Source of the DNA: Myxococcales bacterium
GTDB taxonomy: Bacteria > Myxococcota > Myxococcia > Myxococcales > Myxococcaceae
Reading direction: 5' to 3'
Length of the DNA stretch: 64,000 nt
Assembly: GCA_030681895.1 (NCBI GenBank)
Contig: JAUXRI010000259.1
Span: forward strand, 31,831 to 95,830
The position numbers and the translations under genes are program-made. Position 1 is the first letter of the stretch, and every line of letters begins with the position of its first letter. Positions 26,411-34,495 of this stretch are shown one piece after another. The notes under the pieces were generated by a model, which made no database searches, had not been told where the DNA came from, and saw nothing but the letters and a program-made list of their open reading frames with translations.

Positions 26411-27627
26411 GGGCGCTCCTTCTGGGTGATGCGGCGGAAGAGGACACCGGCGCTCAGCGCAGCCAGCATCGCGAGCACGGCGGCGAGCTCGAAGTGGGTG
26501 CGGTAGCCGAGGACCGAGGCGCTCACGCCGCTCAGCGCGCTCGCCACACCCGTGGCGATGACGACCGTCGACGCCTGCACGGTCGAGTCCGTCGCGGCGC
26601 GGCCCTCGCGGCTCCAGTCCATGATGCAGGTGAAGAGCGCGGCGGTGGCGAGCCCTCCGGCGAAGTGCTCGAAGCCGACCACCACCGCGAGGCCTGCGAA
26701 GGTCGTGTCCGTCCCCACGGCGACGTACGCGAGCACGGCCAGCGCCTGCGTGACGCCGAAGCCCACGAGCGCGCGCTGCCGTCCCACCACGTTGACGAGG
26801 AGCCCTCCCGTCACGGCGCCGACGAGGCCGGCGAGGAACCCCACGGTGCCAACCAGCAGCCCGACGTCGCCCAGGCTCGCGCCGAGGTCGACCAGCCGCG
26901 GCTTCAGCATCGCGACGCCGAAGGCCTCTCCGAACTTGAAGACGAACAAGAGGAGCAGCAACGGTACGGCGTCAGGGCGCGTGAAGAAGTCCCGCAGCGA
27001 GGCGACGCCAGCGAGCGTTTGACGCGGCGGCTCCTTCCATCGCGTGACCAGGAGCGTCGTCAGCAGCGTCGCCGCAGCCATCACCAGGAAGACGCCACTC
27101 CACTGAAGCACGTCGAACGCGAGCAGCAGCGCGCCACCACCGACGATCATGCCCACGCGGTACGCCCCCACCTGAAGTCCGTTGGCGAGGCCGCGTCGGG
27201 CGCGAGACACTTCGTCGACGGCGATGGCGTCGGTGGCGATGTCCTGCGTGGCCGCGAGCGTGTTCACCAGGAAGACGACCACGAGAATCGGCACCAGCGC
27301 CGTCGGGTCGAGGCGCGACGCCAGCACCAGGAGCCCCGCCGTCGTCAGCTGCAGCACGAGGAGCCATCGCCGCCTGGAGGGACTCCGGTCGAGCGCCGGC
27401 GCGACGAGGAACTTCAGCGCCCACGGCAACGCGAGCAGCGAGGTCAACCCGATGCCCTCGAGCGAGACGCCCAGCTGACGCAGCATCACCGGCAGCGCCT
27501 GGGTGAAGAAGCCGAACGGCAGCCCTTGCGCGAAATAGAGCGCACCCAGCAGACCGAAGAGCTGCGCACCGGCTGGCCGAAGTCTCCGAGCTCGAGCCTG
27601 AGGCTCGTCGAGAACGATGGTCTTCAT
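26362..27627 (-). CDS. AmpG-like major facilitator superfamily transporter
   Basis: The 421-residue protein has about 12 membrane helices. The first segment, YFAQGLPFGFFTQALP, followed by LPWALKFLVAPALDR and then ATQDIATDAIAVDE, is the signature of the AmpG/acetyl-CoA-transporter branch of the MFS. AmpG imports cell-wall muropeptides; other members of the branch carry acyl-CoA or unknown solutes, so the substrate stays open. The start overlaps the TetR stop by four bases (ATGA), and the 3' end overlaps coaD by 49 bases. Expression is probably controlled by the TetR regulator encoded just upstream. Confidence 0.87.
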   Translation of the reverse strand: MKTIVLDEPQARARRLRPAGAQLFGLLGALYFAQGLPFGFFTQALPVMLRQLGVSLEGIGLTSLLALPWALKFLVAPALDRSPSRRRWLLVLQLTTAGLLVLASRLDPTALVPILVVVFLVNTLAATQDIATDAIAVDEVSRARRGLANGLQVGAYRVGMIVGGGALLLAFDVLQWSGVFLVMAAATLLTTLLVTRWKEPPRQTLAGVASLRDFFTRPDAVPLLLLLFVFKFGEAFGVAMLKPRLVDLGASLGDVGLLVGTVGFLAGLVGAVTGGLLVNVVGRQRALVGFGVTQALAVLAYVAVGTDTTFAGLAVVVGFEHFAGGLATAALFTCIMDWSREGRAATDSTVQASTVVIATGVASALSGVSASVLGYRTHFELAAVLAMLAALSAGVLFRRITQKERPCSPAALPSTPEPSTR

Positions 27628-28235
27628 GAGCGCCTCTTCGGTTCCAACATCCCGCGCGCCATGGCGCGCAACGTCGCCGCCGCGGAGCCCCGGGGAATCA
27701 ACGGTCTCGCGGTGGCTGCGACGACGTAGAACCCTTCGATCGCCGCGAGGATGCCGGCCGCGGCTTCATCGGGTGGCGGGCCCTTGAGCTCCCCGCGTCG
27801 CTGCCCGTCGGCGATGACGGCCACCAGCCGTTCCTGCAGCCCCGCCAGCCCCTCTGCGTAGCGCGCGCGAACCACCTTCGAGGTGACGGCCTCGGCGCCG
27901 AGCACCACCCACGCCGAGAGCGTGTGCGGGTTGGCCGTCGCTCCCGTCGCGAGGTGTTGGTCGATGAAGGCGTCGAGCCTGGCGAGTGCCGCGTTTCCTG
28001 CCTGCGCCATCGCCGCGTCGAGCGCCGCGAAGTGCCCGTCGAGCAGCCGCTCCATCAGACCCTCGAGCACCTCGCGCTTGTTCCCGAAGTGGTAGTGCAC
28101 CAGGCCGGGGCTCAGCTTCGCGGCGCGGGCGATGTCGTGAACCGTCGCGCCCTCGTAGCCCTTGCTGCTCATGACCTTCAGCAGGCCGTCGATGATCTGC
28201 TCGCGTCGCTCATCGGTGTTCTTTGGTCGTGGCAT
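27624..28235 (-). CDS. TetR-family transcriptional regulator
   Basis: The 203-residue protein begins MPRPKNTDERREQIIDG and has a typical TetR helix-turn-helix at about 28-50 (ATVHDIARAAKLSPGLVHYH). The C-terminal ligand and dimer domain is helical and carries the pattern seen in BetI-like regulators. The frame is open further upstream, but this ATG is where homology starts. A perfect 20-bp palindrome ends four bases before the ATG, implying autorepression. It overlaps the MFS transporter gene, suggesting that the ligand is a transported compound. The divergent lipoprotein gene at 28350 may share the operator. Confidence 0.93.
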   Translation of the reverse strand: MPRPKNTDERREQIIDGLLKVMSSKGYEGATVHDIARAAKLSPGLVHYHFGNKREVLEGLMERLLDGHFAALDAAMAQAGNAALARLDAFIDQHLATGATANPHTLSAWVVLGAEAVTSKVVRARYAEGLAGLQERLVAVIADGQRRGELKGPPPDEAAAGILAAIEGFYVVAATARPLIPRGSAAATLRAMARGMLEPKRRS

Positions 28236-28238
28236 AAG

Positions 28239-28258
28239 TAAGTTGGTTGACCAACTTA
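28239..28258. promoter_or_regulatory. Probable TetR operator palindrome
   Basis: TAAGTTGGT-TG-ACCAACTTA is a perfect two-fold palindrome of 20 bp with a 2-base centre. It starts three bases beyond the ATG codon of the tetR gene and overlaps AT-rich DNA (TATAAG on the minus strand) that could be a promoter. Its size and TTGGTTGACCAA core are typical for TetR binding sites. Confidence 0.82.
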
Positions 28259-28349
28259 TAAACATCCCTGTCGGTCCGCGCAAGCGACGGGGCGTGTGTT
28301 GATGTGGGTGTCGCAGGCAGACGGGTGCACGAGCTCGAGGTGAGCAACA

Positions 28350-31043
28350 ATGCGCCCCGTGCCCCGCGCTCGCCTGACACTCCTCTTCAATTCGCTCCTC
28401 TTCATTGCCGGGTGTGGCAGCAGGCCCCAGGTCGGCAGCGCGGTCTTCGTGAAGATCGAGCGCGGCACTGCGGCGTCGACCTGCGTGCGCGTCACCGTCG
28501 CAGGTGACAACGGAGAACGCGTCGCCGGCGCGAAGCCCTTCGACGCGTCGGGTGGCGTCGCGGTGGGCATCCTTCAACAAGACGAGGGCCCCGAGGTGGT
28601 GGTGACGGCGGTGGGTGGGCAGGGCGCCGACTGCACGCCCACGCAGCCCGCCGAGCTCGTGTCCGGGCGTTTCCGTTTTCCCGAGACTGGCACGACGAAC
28701 CACACGCTGAGGCTGGAGCGAGCCATGAGCTCCGACGGCGGCAGCGGTGATGCTGGCGCGGCTTCCGATGCCGGCACGATGGACGCGGGCGTTCCCGACG
28801 CCGGGGAGCTCGACGCGGGAGGCGTCACGGACGCTGGTGACCTCGACGCGGGAAGCGCCACCGATGCGGGGCCCATCGATGCGGGCACCACCGATGCAGG
28901 ACCCACCGATGCCGGTTCACCGGACGCCGGACCCACCGATGCCGGTTCACCGGACGCCGGTCCCACCGATGCCGGCCGCCTCGACGCGGGCCCCATCGAC
29001 GCCGACAACGATGGCTCGCCCGTTGGTGTCGATTGCGACGACGCCAACCCTCAACGGTTTCCCAACAATCCCGAGCGCTGCGCTGGTGGCGTCGATGAAG
29101 ACTGCGACGACGACGTCGACTGCGCAGACCCGCAGTGCGCGATGGCCGCGTGCGGGCTCGGCGTCGACGGCGGCTCGGCCTGTGTCGGCACCACCTGCGT
29201 CGAGCTCAACTGCGCCAACGGCGCCGACGACGACCTCGACACGTTCACCAACTGCCTCGACCCCGATTGCGCGAGCCGACCCTGCGCGATGCTCGGCACC
29301 TGTCAGACCAACCTGTGCGTGCAGCCGATGGAGACCGTCTGCAACGACGGCCTCGACAACGACGGCGACACGTTCGTCGACTGCGGCGACGGCGACTGCA
29401 ACGCGCGCGCGTGCACCGACGGGCTCTCGTGCACGGCGGGCGAGGTGTGCAGCGGCTCGGTCTGCGGAGGCGCCACCACGCTGACCTGCACGACGCCGCC
29501 CACCTGCTTCCTGCCGACGGGGGCGTGCACCGAGCCCGACGCCGGCTGTGCGTACACGCCGAACCCGGGCACGTCGTGCTCCGATGGTCTGCGCTGCACC
29601 AGGGCCGACCTGTGTCTGGGTGATGGCGGCTGTGCAGGCCAGGCCGTGACGTGCGCGCAGAGCACCGACGTGTGCCGCGTGCCGGTCGGGTCCTGCGTCG
29701 AGGCCGACGGCGGGTGCTTCTTCGCCGACCTCCCGAACGGCACGGCCTGCGACGACGGCAACGCGTGCACCCGCAGCGACTCGTGCCAGTCGGGGAGCTG
29801 TCAGCCGGGCGCCCTCGTCGCCTGCGCACCCACGGCGTGCCGAACGGTCGGCCCCACCTGTCTGAGCGACGGCGGGTGTGACCTGATCAACCTCGCTCCG
29901 GCGACCCCGTGCGACGGTGGCGTGTGCAACGGCGCTGGTGGCTGCGGCCGGTTCCCGTACGTGCCGTCGAACTTCCGCGACGTCGACGTCCCTCGCGACG
30001 CCGGGCCCGCGCTCACCATCACGTGCCCGACGACGATGGCCATCAACCCCGACTCGGGCATCACCATGACGACGGCCTGCGGTGTGCCCGTGCCCTCGGC
30101 TCGCGTCATCGCGCAGGCTGGAGGTCGCGATGCGCTCCTCCTCACGACGCCGTCGCTCTTCATCGGCGACGCAGGCTCGCTGACCATCACCGGCTCGACG
30201 TTCCCCGTCATCTTCGCGGTGACCGGGAGCATCGACATCGCAGGGGCGCTCACCGTGTCGGGCCAGACTGGCGTCTCGGGGCCAGGCGGGAACGATGCGA
30301 CGCTGTGCGGTACCAGCCGCGGTGAACCGGGCCAGACCATCGGCACCTCACCTCGTGGTGGCGGCGCGGGCGGGAGCTTCGGCTCCACCGGCTCCAATGG
30401 CGGCCGAGGCGATCAGGCGGTCGCGCTCGGCGGCGTCGCGGGACCGCTTTCGGGAGGCCCGACGCTCGTTCCGCTGCGAGGCGGCTGCTCCGGCGGCAAT
30501 GGTGGTGGCACGACGGGCGGTGGCGCGAGCGGGAGTGCAGGCGGTGCCCTTCAGCTCGCCGCCGGCGGCACGCTTCGTATTCGTGGCCGCGTCACGAGCG
30601 CCGGCAAAGGCGGCGGGCCCGCGAACGCAAACCTGGAGGCCGCAGAGGGCCCCGGTGGCGGCGGCGCGGGGAGCGGCGGCGCGATTCTGCTCGAGGGCCT
30701 GCTCGTCGACATCACAGGTCACGTGACTGCCAATGGTGGTGGCGGTGGCGCGGGCGAAGCGGGGAGCGGCGTGTCGAACCCGGGCGTCGACGGCCTCCCC
30801 TTCAGCGCGAACACGGCGGCGGGCGGCATCGCGCCTGGGGGCGGGGGTGGCAGTGGTGGACGCGGAGCCGCGCGGAACGGCGTCGCCCAGGCGGGCGTGA
30901 ACGGCGGGCCGACCAACGGCGGTGGTGGTGGTGGCGGCGGCGGGTTCGGGCGCGTTCGGGTCAACTCGCTCCAACCCTGCACGGGCGCGCCGCTGACGAT
31001 GTCACCGCAGGCGAGCAGCGCCTCGGCATCCTGCCAATACTGA
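28350..31043 (+). CDS. Cys-rich lipoprotein with Asp-Ala-Gly repeats, MopE-like motif and Gly-rich C-terminus
   Basis: A lipoprotein signal (LLFNSLLFIAGC) is followed by about 110 residues of compact domain and then a DAGxxDAG repeat linker (about 130-215). Next comes a DxDxDG-type segment, DNDGSPVGVDCDDANP, followed by repeated CxNGxDDDxDxxxxCxDPDC units. These resemble MopE-type metal-binding or calcium-binding repeats. Residues about 350-540 are Cys-rich with a regular pattern. The last 350 residues are a Gly-rich beta-helix-like region with GGGGGAG runs. The protein is probably exposed on the cell surface. No enzyme motif is seen. A GAGGTG ribosome-binding site precedes the ATG. Confidence 0.82.
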   Translation: MRPVPRARLTLLFNSLLFIAGCGSRPQVGSAVFVKIERGTAASTCVRVTVAGDNGERVAGAKPFDASGGVAVGILQQDEGPEVVVTAVGGQGADCTPTQPAELVSGRFRFPETGTTNHTLRLERAMSSDGGSGDAGAASDAGTMDAGVPDAGELDAGGVTDAGDLDAGSATDAGPIDAGTTDAGPTDAGSPDAGPTDAGSPDAGPTDAGRLDAGPIDADNDGSPVGVDCDDANPQRFPNNPERCAGGVDEDCDDDVDCADPQCAMAACGLGVDGGSACVGTTCVELNCANGADDDLDTFTNCLDPDCASRPCAMLGTCQTNLCVQPMETVCNDGLDNDGDTFVDCGDGDCNARACTDGLSCTAGEVCSGSVCGGATTLTCTTPPTCFLPTGACTEPDAGCAYTPNPGTSCSDGLRCTRADLCLGDGGCAGQAVTCAQSTDVCRVPVGSCVEADGGCFFADLPNGTACDDGNACTRSDSCQSGSCQPGALVACAPTACRTVGPTCLSDGGCDLINLAPATPCDGGVCNGAGGCGRFPYVPSNFRDVDVPRDAGPALTITCPTTMAINPDSGITMTTACGVPVPSARVIAQAGGRDALLLTTPSLFIGDAGSLTITGSTFPVIFAVTGSIDIAGALTVSGQTGVSGPGGNDATLCGTSRGEPGQTIGTSPRGGGAGGSFGSTGSNGGRGDQAVALGGVAGPLSGGPTLVPLRGGCSGGNGGGTTGGGASGSAGGALQLAAGGTLRIRGRVTSAGKGGGPANANLEAAEGPGGGGAGSGGAILLEGLLVDITGHVTANGGGGGAGEAGSGVSNPGVDGLPFSANTAAGGIAPGGGGGSGGRGAARNGVAQAGVNGGPTNGGGGGGGGGFGRVRVNSLQPCTGAPLTMSPQASSASASCQY

Positions 31044-31158
31044 CGAGGCGTTCACTCCGGGAGGAACGCGGGCAGGTGTCGGGGTGTTGCTTTCAACGAA
31101 ACACAGCGATACTGCCGCCGCAGCCGAGGGTTGTCGCAGAGGTCACCGGGAGCAGTGC

Positions 31159-31572
31159 ATGGTCGGTCTCGTCGTCGCATCGCATGGGCACCTGGCAGAA
31201 GAGCTCGTCGCGACGGCGCGGCAGATCGTCGGCGAAGTGCAGCACGTCGCCACGCTGTCGGTCGAACCCGGTGCGAGCCCCGAAGAGATTCGCGCCCGCA
31301 TCAAAGAGGCCGTGAAGTCGGTCGATGACGGTGAAGGCGTGCTTGTGTTCGCCGACCTCATCGGTGGCTCCCCCTGCACCCAGAGCCTCTCGTTGTGTCA
31401 GCAGGCGCGCATCGAGGTCGTCACCGGCGTCAACCTGCCGATGTTGCTCAAGGCGAACTCGTTGCGAGGGCAGTTGCCGCTCCTCGAGTTGGCGCACCAG
31501 CTGGCGCAGTACGGGCAGAAGAACATCACCTGCGCGAGCGACCTGCTCCGCGCTCGTGCGCCTGCCGCATAA
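31159..31572 (+). CDS. PTS system EIIA component, mannose family
   Basis: The 137-residue cytoplasmic protein begins MVGLVVASHGHLAEEL, with the phosphorylatable His9 in SHGH as in EIIA-Man. The FADLIGGSPC segment and C-terminal NLPMLLK are also family features. It accepts phosphate from HPr. EIIB follows 135 bases downstream, but EIIC and EIID, the membrane permease, are absent, so the pair may be regulatory or may act with permease genes elsewhere. The ATG at 31159 is preferred although the frame is open upstream. Confidence 0.9.
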   Translation: MVGLVVASHGHLAEELVATARQIVGEVQHVATLSVEPGASPEEIRARIKEAVKSVDDGEGVLVFADLIGGSPCTQSLSLCQQARIEVVTGVNLPMLLKANSLRGQLPLLELAHQLAQYGQKNITCASDLLRARAPAA

Positions 31573-31707
31573 CGTCCCTCGGCCTTTCTCCCACCGCCCG
31601 AACGGCCCCAGCGTCGCTGAAGGGGCAGTGAACTTTTCCGGTGGCAGCACGGTCTGACCGGTCGTATTCAGTTCGTGTCTGGTGGGGGCGTGCTCGTTGG
31701 TGGTCTC

Positions 31708-32172
31708 GTGATTGTCCTCAGCCGAATCGACAGCCGGTTGATTCACGGTCAGGTCATCGAAGCCTGGCTGCCGTTCCTGCGCGTGGCGCGCGTCGTCGTC
31801 GCCGATGACGTCACCGCCAGGGACGCGATGGCGCAGGCCGCGATGGGGCTCGCGATGCCCGAGACGGTCCAGGTGGTCCACACCACGCTCGCGCAGTTCG
31901 ACGCAGGCGCCGTGGCGCGCGACGACGTGCCGACGCTGGTGCTGTTCCGCGACGTGGCGGCGGTGGTGCTTGCGCGCGCGAACGGGCTCCCCGACGGGCC
32001 GCTCACGCTCGGCAACGTGCACGCCGGGCCCGGCCGTCACGCGGTGAGCCGGTCGGTCTTCCTCACCGACGACGAAGAGGCGCAGCTGTCGACGCTCACC
32101 GAGTCGGGCATGGACGTGACGATTCAGTCGCTCCCGTCGGAAGCACCGCAGCGCGTGACTCGCGCCGCCTGA
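31708..32172 (+). CDS. PTS system EIIB component, mannose family
   Basis: The 154-residue protein starts at GTG 31708, giving MIVLSRIDSRLIHGQVIEAW. RIDSRLIHGQ is the active-site signature of EIIB-Man, and His13 accepts phosphate from EIIA. The VVVADDVTARD and VPTLVLFRD segments also match the family. An upstream GTG at 31675 would add 11 Gly/Val-rich residues before the conserved start and is not favoured. No EIIC or EIID gene follows; the next gene encodes a bestrophin-like channel. Confidence 0.9.
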   Translation: MIVLSRIDSRLIHGQVIEAWLPFLRVARVVVADDVTARDAMAQAAMGLAMPETVQVVHTTLAQFDAGAVARDDVPTLVLFRDVAAVVLARANGLPDGPLTLGNVHAGPGRHAVSRSVFLTDDEEAQLSTLTESGMDVTIQSLPSEAPQRVTRAA

Positions 32173-32227
32173 CGTCACCTCTGCGTGGCGAGCGTCACGG
32201 GTCGAAAGTCGAGCTAAGACCCGCCGG

Positions 32228-33097
32228 GTGATTCGGTACGACCCCCACGTCTGGCGCTCCACGTTCTTCGCCATCCGCGGCTCGATGGTGCAGGTCATCG
32301 CGCTGCGCTCCGTCTACGTGACGCTCGTCGCGGCGGCCCTCACGGCGGTGCACTTCTTCGTCTTCCCGCTCTCCATCGCCAACATCACCAACGTGCACGG
32401 CATCGTCTCGACGGCGATGGGCCTCTTGCTCGTCTTCCGCACCAACGCCTCGTACGACCGCTGGTGGGAAGGGCGGAAGTTGTGGGGCGCCATCGTCAAC
32501 ACCTGCCGGAACATGGCGCGCTCGGCGGTGGTGCACCTGAGCGACACGCCGGAGCGCCTCGAGCGCGTGATGCGGCTGGTGCGCGCGTTCCCTCCTGCGG
32601 CGACGCACCTGTTGCGCAATAAACAATGGAGCGCGCCGGAGCTCTTCTCGGCTGAAGACTCCACCAGACAGCTCGCGCGTTCGCACCCGCCGCTCGCCAT
32701 CTGCACCGCGCTCAGCGAGCAGTTCAAAGACGCGCACCGCCAGAAGCAGGTCAGCGACATCGTCTTCACCTCGCTCGACGCCGACTGTCACAACCTCGTC
32801 GACCACATCGGCGCGTGCGAGCGCATTCACAAGACGCCCATTCCGTTCGCGTACGTGGTGCACCTGCGCCGCGGCCTCGTCATCTACTGCGCGACCCTGC
32901 CGCTCGCGCTCGTCGGCACCCTGGGCTGGTGGAACCTGCTCGTCGTCTACCTCGTCTCGTACATCCTCTTCGGCATCGAAGAGATTGGCGTCGAGATCGA
33001 AGACCCGTTCGGCGACGACGAGAACGACCTGCCGCTGGAGCAGATCAGCGAGGGCATCGACCGCAACGTGCGCGCGTTCGAAGAGAAGCACCACTGA
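32228..33097 (+). CDS. Bestrophin-like anion channel
   Basis: The 289-residue protein belongs to the bestrophin/UPF0187 family: MIRYDPHVWRSTFFAIRGS at the start, then LLVFRTNASYDRWWEGRKLWG, and a C-terminal FGIEEIGVEIEDPFGDDEND with the acidic cluster typical of the family. Four membrane helices are visible. Bacterial homologues form pentameric ion channels and may pass chloride or cations. The GTG at 32228 lies seven bases after TAAGAC (32215-32220), so the transcript may be leaderless. It is followed by a crotonase-family gene at a 21-base gap. Confidence 0.88.
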   Translation: MIRYDPHVWRSTFFAIRGSMVQVIALRSVYVTLVAAALTAVHFFVFPLSIANITNVHGIVSTAMGLLLVFRTNASYDRWWEGRKLWGAIVNTCRNMARSAVVHLSDTPERLERVMRLVRAFPPAATHLLRNKQWSAPELFSAEDSTRQLARSHPPLAICTALSEQFKDAHRQKQVSDIVFTSLDADCHNLVDHIGACERIHKTPIPFAYVVHLRRGLVIYCATLPLALVGTLGWWNLLVVYLVSYILFGIEEIGVEIEDPFGDDENDLPLEQISEGIDRNVRAFEEKHH

Positions 33098-33118
33098 CGA
33101 ACGCAGCGAGGAGCGACC

Positions 33119-33946
33119 ATGGACACCAGCGACATCACCTGCGCCACCGTCACCGTCGAGGCTGGCATCGCCGAGGTGACGCTCGCCGCCACCGGCAAGG
33201 CCAACCGCATGGGCCCCGACTACTGGGCCCAGATGCCGACGCTGTTCTCGCGCCTCGACGCGGAGGAGGCCGTGCGCGTGGTGCTGCTCACGGGCGCTGG
33301 AGAGCACTTCAGCTTCGGGCTCGACCTCGCGTCGATGGCCGCCGAGCTCGCGCCGATTCTGCAGGCCGACGCAGGCGCGAAGGCGCGACAGCAACTGCTC
33401 GCCACGATTCGCCGGCTGCAAGAGGCGAACACGGCCGTGGCGCGGTGCCGCAAGCCCGTCATCGCGGCCATCAGCGGCTGGTGCATCGGCGGCGGCGTCG
33501 ACCTCATCACCGCCTGCGACGTGCGCCTGGCGTCGAGCGACGCGAAGTTCAGCGTGCGTGAGGTGAAGCTCGCCATGGTGGCCGACGTGGGAACGCTGGC
33601 GCGGTTGCCGGCCATCGTCGGGCAGGGCATGGCGCGGGAGCTGGCCCTCACCGGTGACGACGTCGACGCAGCGCGCGCGCTGAAGCTGGGTCTGGTGAAC
33701 GACGTCTTTGCGTCGAAGGCCGAGCTGCTCACGGCGGCGCGGGCGATGGCGGCGCGCATGGCGAAGAACTCACCGCTGGTGCTCGCGGGCATCAAAGAGG
33801 TGATGAACGCGCAGTCCGAAGCCGCCGCGCGTGAGAGCCTCGCCACCGTCGCGCTGTGGAACGCGGCGTTCCTGCCGTCGAAGGACCTGCTCGAGGCGAT
33901 CGGCGCGTTCATGGAGAAGCGCGAACCGACCTTCACCGGCGAGTAG
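33119..33946 (+). CDS. Delta3,5-delta2,4-dienoyl-CoA isomerase-like enoyl-CoA hydratase family protein
   Basis: The 275-residue crotonase-fold enzyme has the acyl-CoA oxyanion segment HFSFGLDLAS and the GWCIGGGVDLITACD core. Asp128, Glu148 and Asp156 match the catalytic trio of the rat dienoyl-CoA isomerase ECH1 in order and exact spacing (20 and 8 residues). The flanking ADVGTLARLP is also an ECH1 signature. The family isomerises 3,5-dienoyl-CoA to 2,4-dienoyl-CoA during breakdown of odd-position unsaturated fatty acids. A GAGGAGCG ribosome-binding site precedes the ATG. Other beta-oxidation genes are not adjacent. Confidence 0.9.
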   Translation: MDTSDITCATVTVEAGIAEVTLAATGKANRMGPDYWAQMPTLFSRLDAEEAVRVVLLTGAGEHFSFGLDLASMAAELAPILQADAGAKARQQLLATIRRLQEANTAVARCRKPVIAAISGWCIGGGVDLITACDVRLASSDAKFSVREVKLAMVADVGTLARLPAIVGQGMARELALTGDDVDAARALKLGLVNDVFASKAELLTAARAMAARMAKNSPLVLAGIKEVMNAQSEAAARESLATVALWNAAFLPSKDLLEAIGAFMEKREPTFTGE

Positions 33947-33961
33947 CGTGCGCTCCTTCCC

Positions 33962-34489
33962 ATGCGCTGGCTCCTCCCGTTCGCCCTCTGCGGCACTGGC
34001 TGCTTCCTTCGCGCGCAGGGCGGCTACTCGACGTCGGTGCCCGTGAGCGGCGCTGGCGGCGGAGCGCTCGAGGTCTCTGCGGGACTGGGCGACCTGCGGA
34101 GCGAGCCTGCGTCGATTCTCCCCGAGCACTCCTCCGTCGACGTCGTCGGGCACGTCACCACCTCGGGGCATCGGCTCGGGTTCGGACCCAGCGCGATGTG
34201 GGTACCGCTCTCGGGCTGGACGCACGATTGGTCGCCGACGGTGCGGCTCGGTGCGCGGCTGCTCCAGGTCGAGTGGCTGCCGTCGCTGAAGCCCACTGGG
34301 AGTGTGTCGGGTCTGGCGGAGCTCGGCGTGCTGTTCTTCCCGAGCCGAGCCACTCGCAGCCGCACCTCGTTCGGGGCGTCGTTCGGCGGAGAGCTCTTTC
34401 TCCGCTACGGCCTGCCCGTCGCTCCCGAGGTGCGGCTGTTCTTGCTGCTCAACGTCGGCTTCGGGAACTCCATCGGGCCGACGTCGTGA
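33962..34489 (+). CDS. Secreted beta-strand-rich protein, possible outer membrane protein
   Basis: A signal peptide (MRWLLPFALCGTGC) suggests a lipoprotein or exported protein of 175 residues. The rest consists of alternating hydrophobic/polar strands ending in a final aromatic-containing strand, as in small outer membrane barrels. No family motif is recognised. It starts 15 bases after the isomerase gene and may be its co-transcribed neighbour. It converges with the giant surface protein gene at a gap of six bases. Confidence 0.62.
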   Translation: MRWLLPFALCGTGCFLRAQGGYSTSVPVSGAGGGALEVSAGLGDLRSEPASILPEHSSVDVVGHVTTSGHRLGFGPSAMWVPLSGWTHDWSPTVRLGARLLQVEWLPSLKPTGSVSGLAELGVLFFPSRATRSRTSFGASFGGELFLRYGLPVAPEVRLFLLLNVGFGNSIGPTS

Positions 34490-34495
34490 GCCCCG

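Noticed and set aside
31573..31707. Sigma-54 promoter between EIIA and EIIB
   Set aside because: A TGGCAG is present, but the -12 GC element at the correct spacing is missing.
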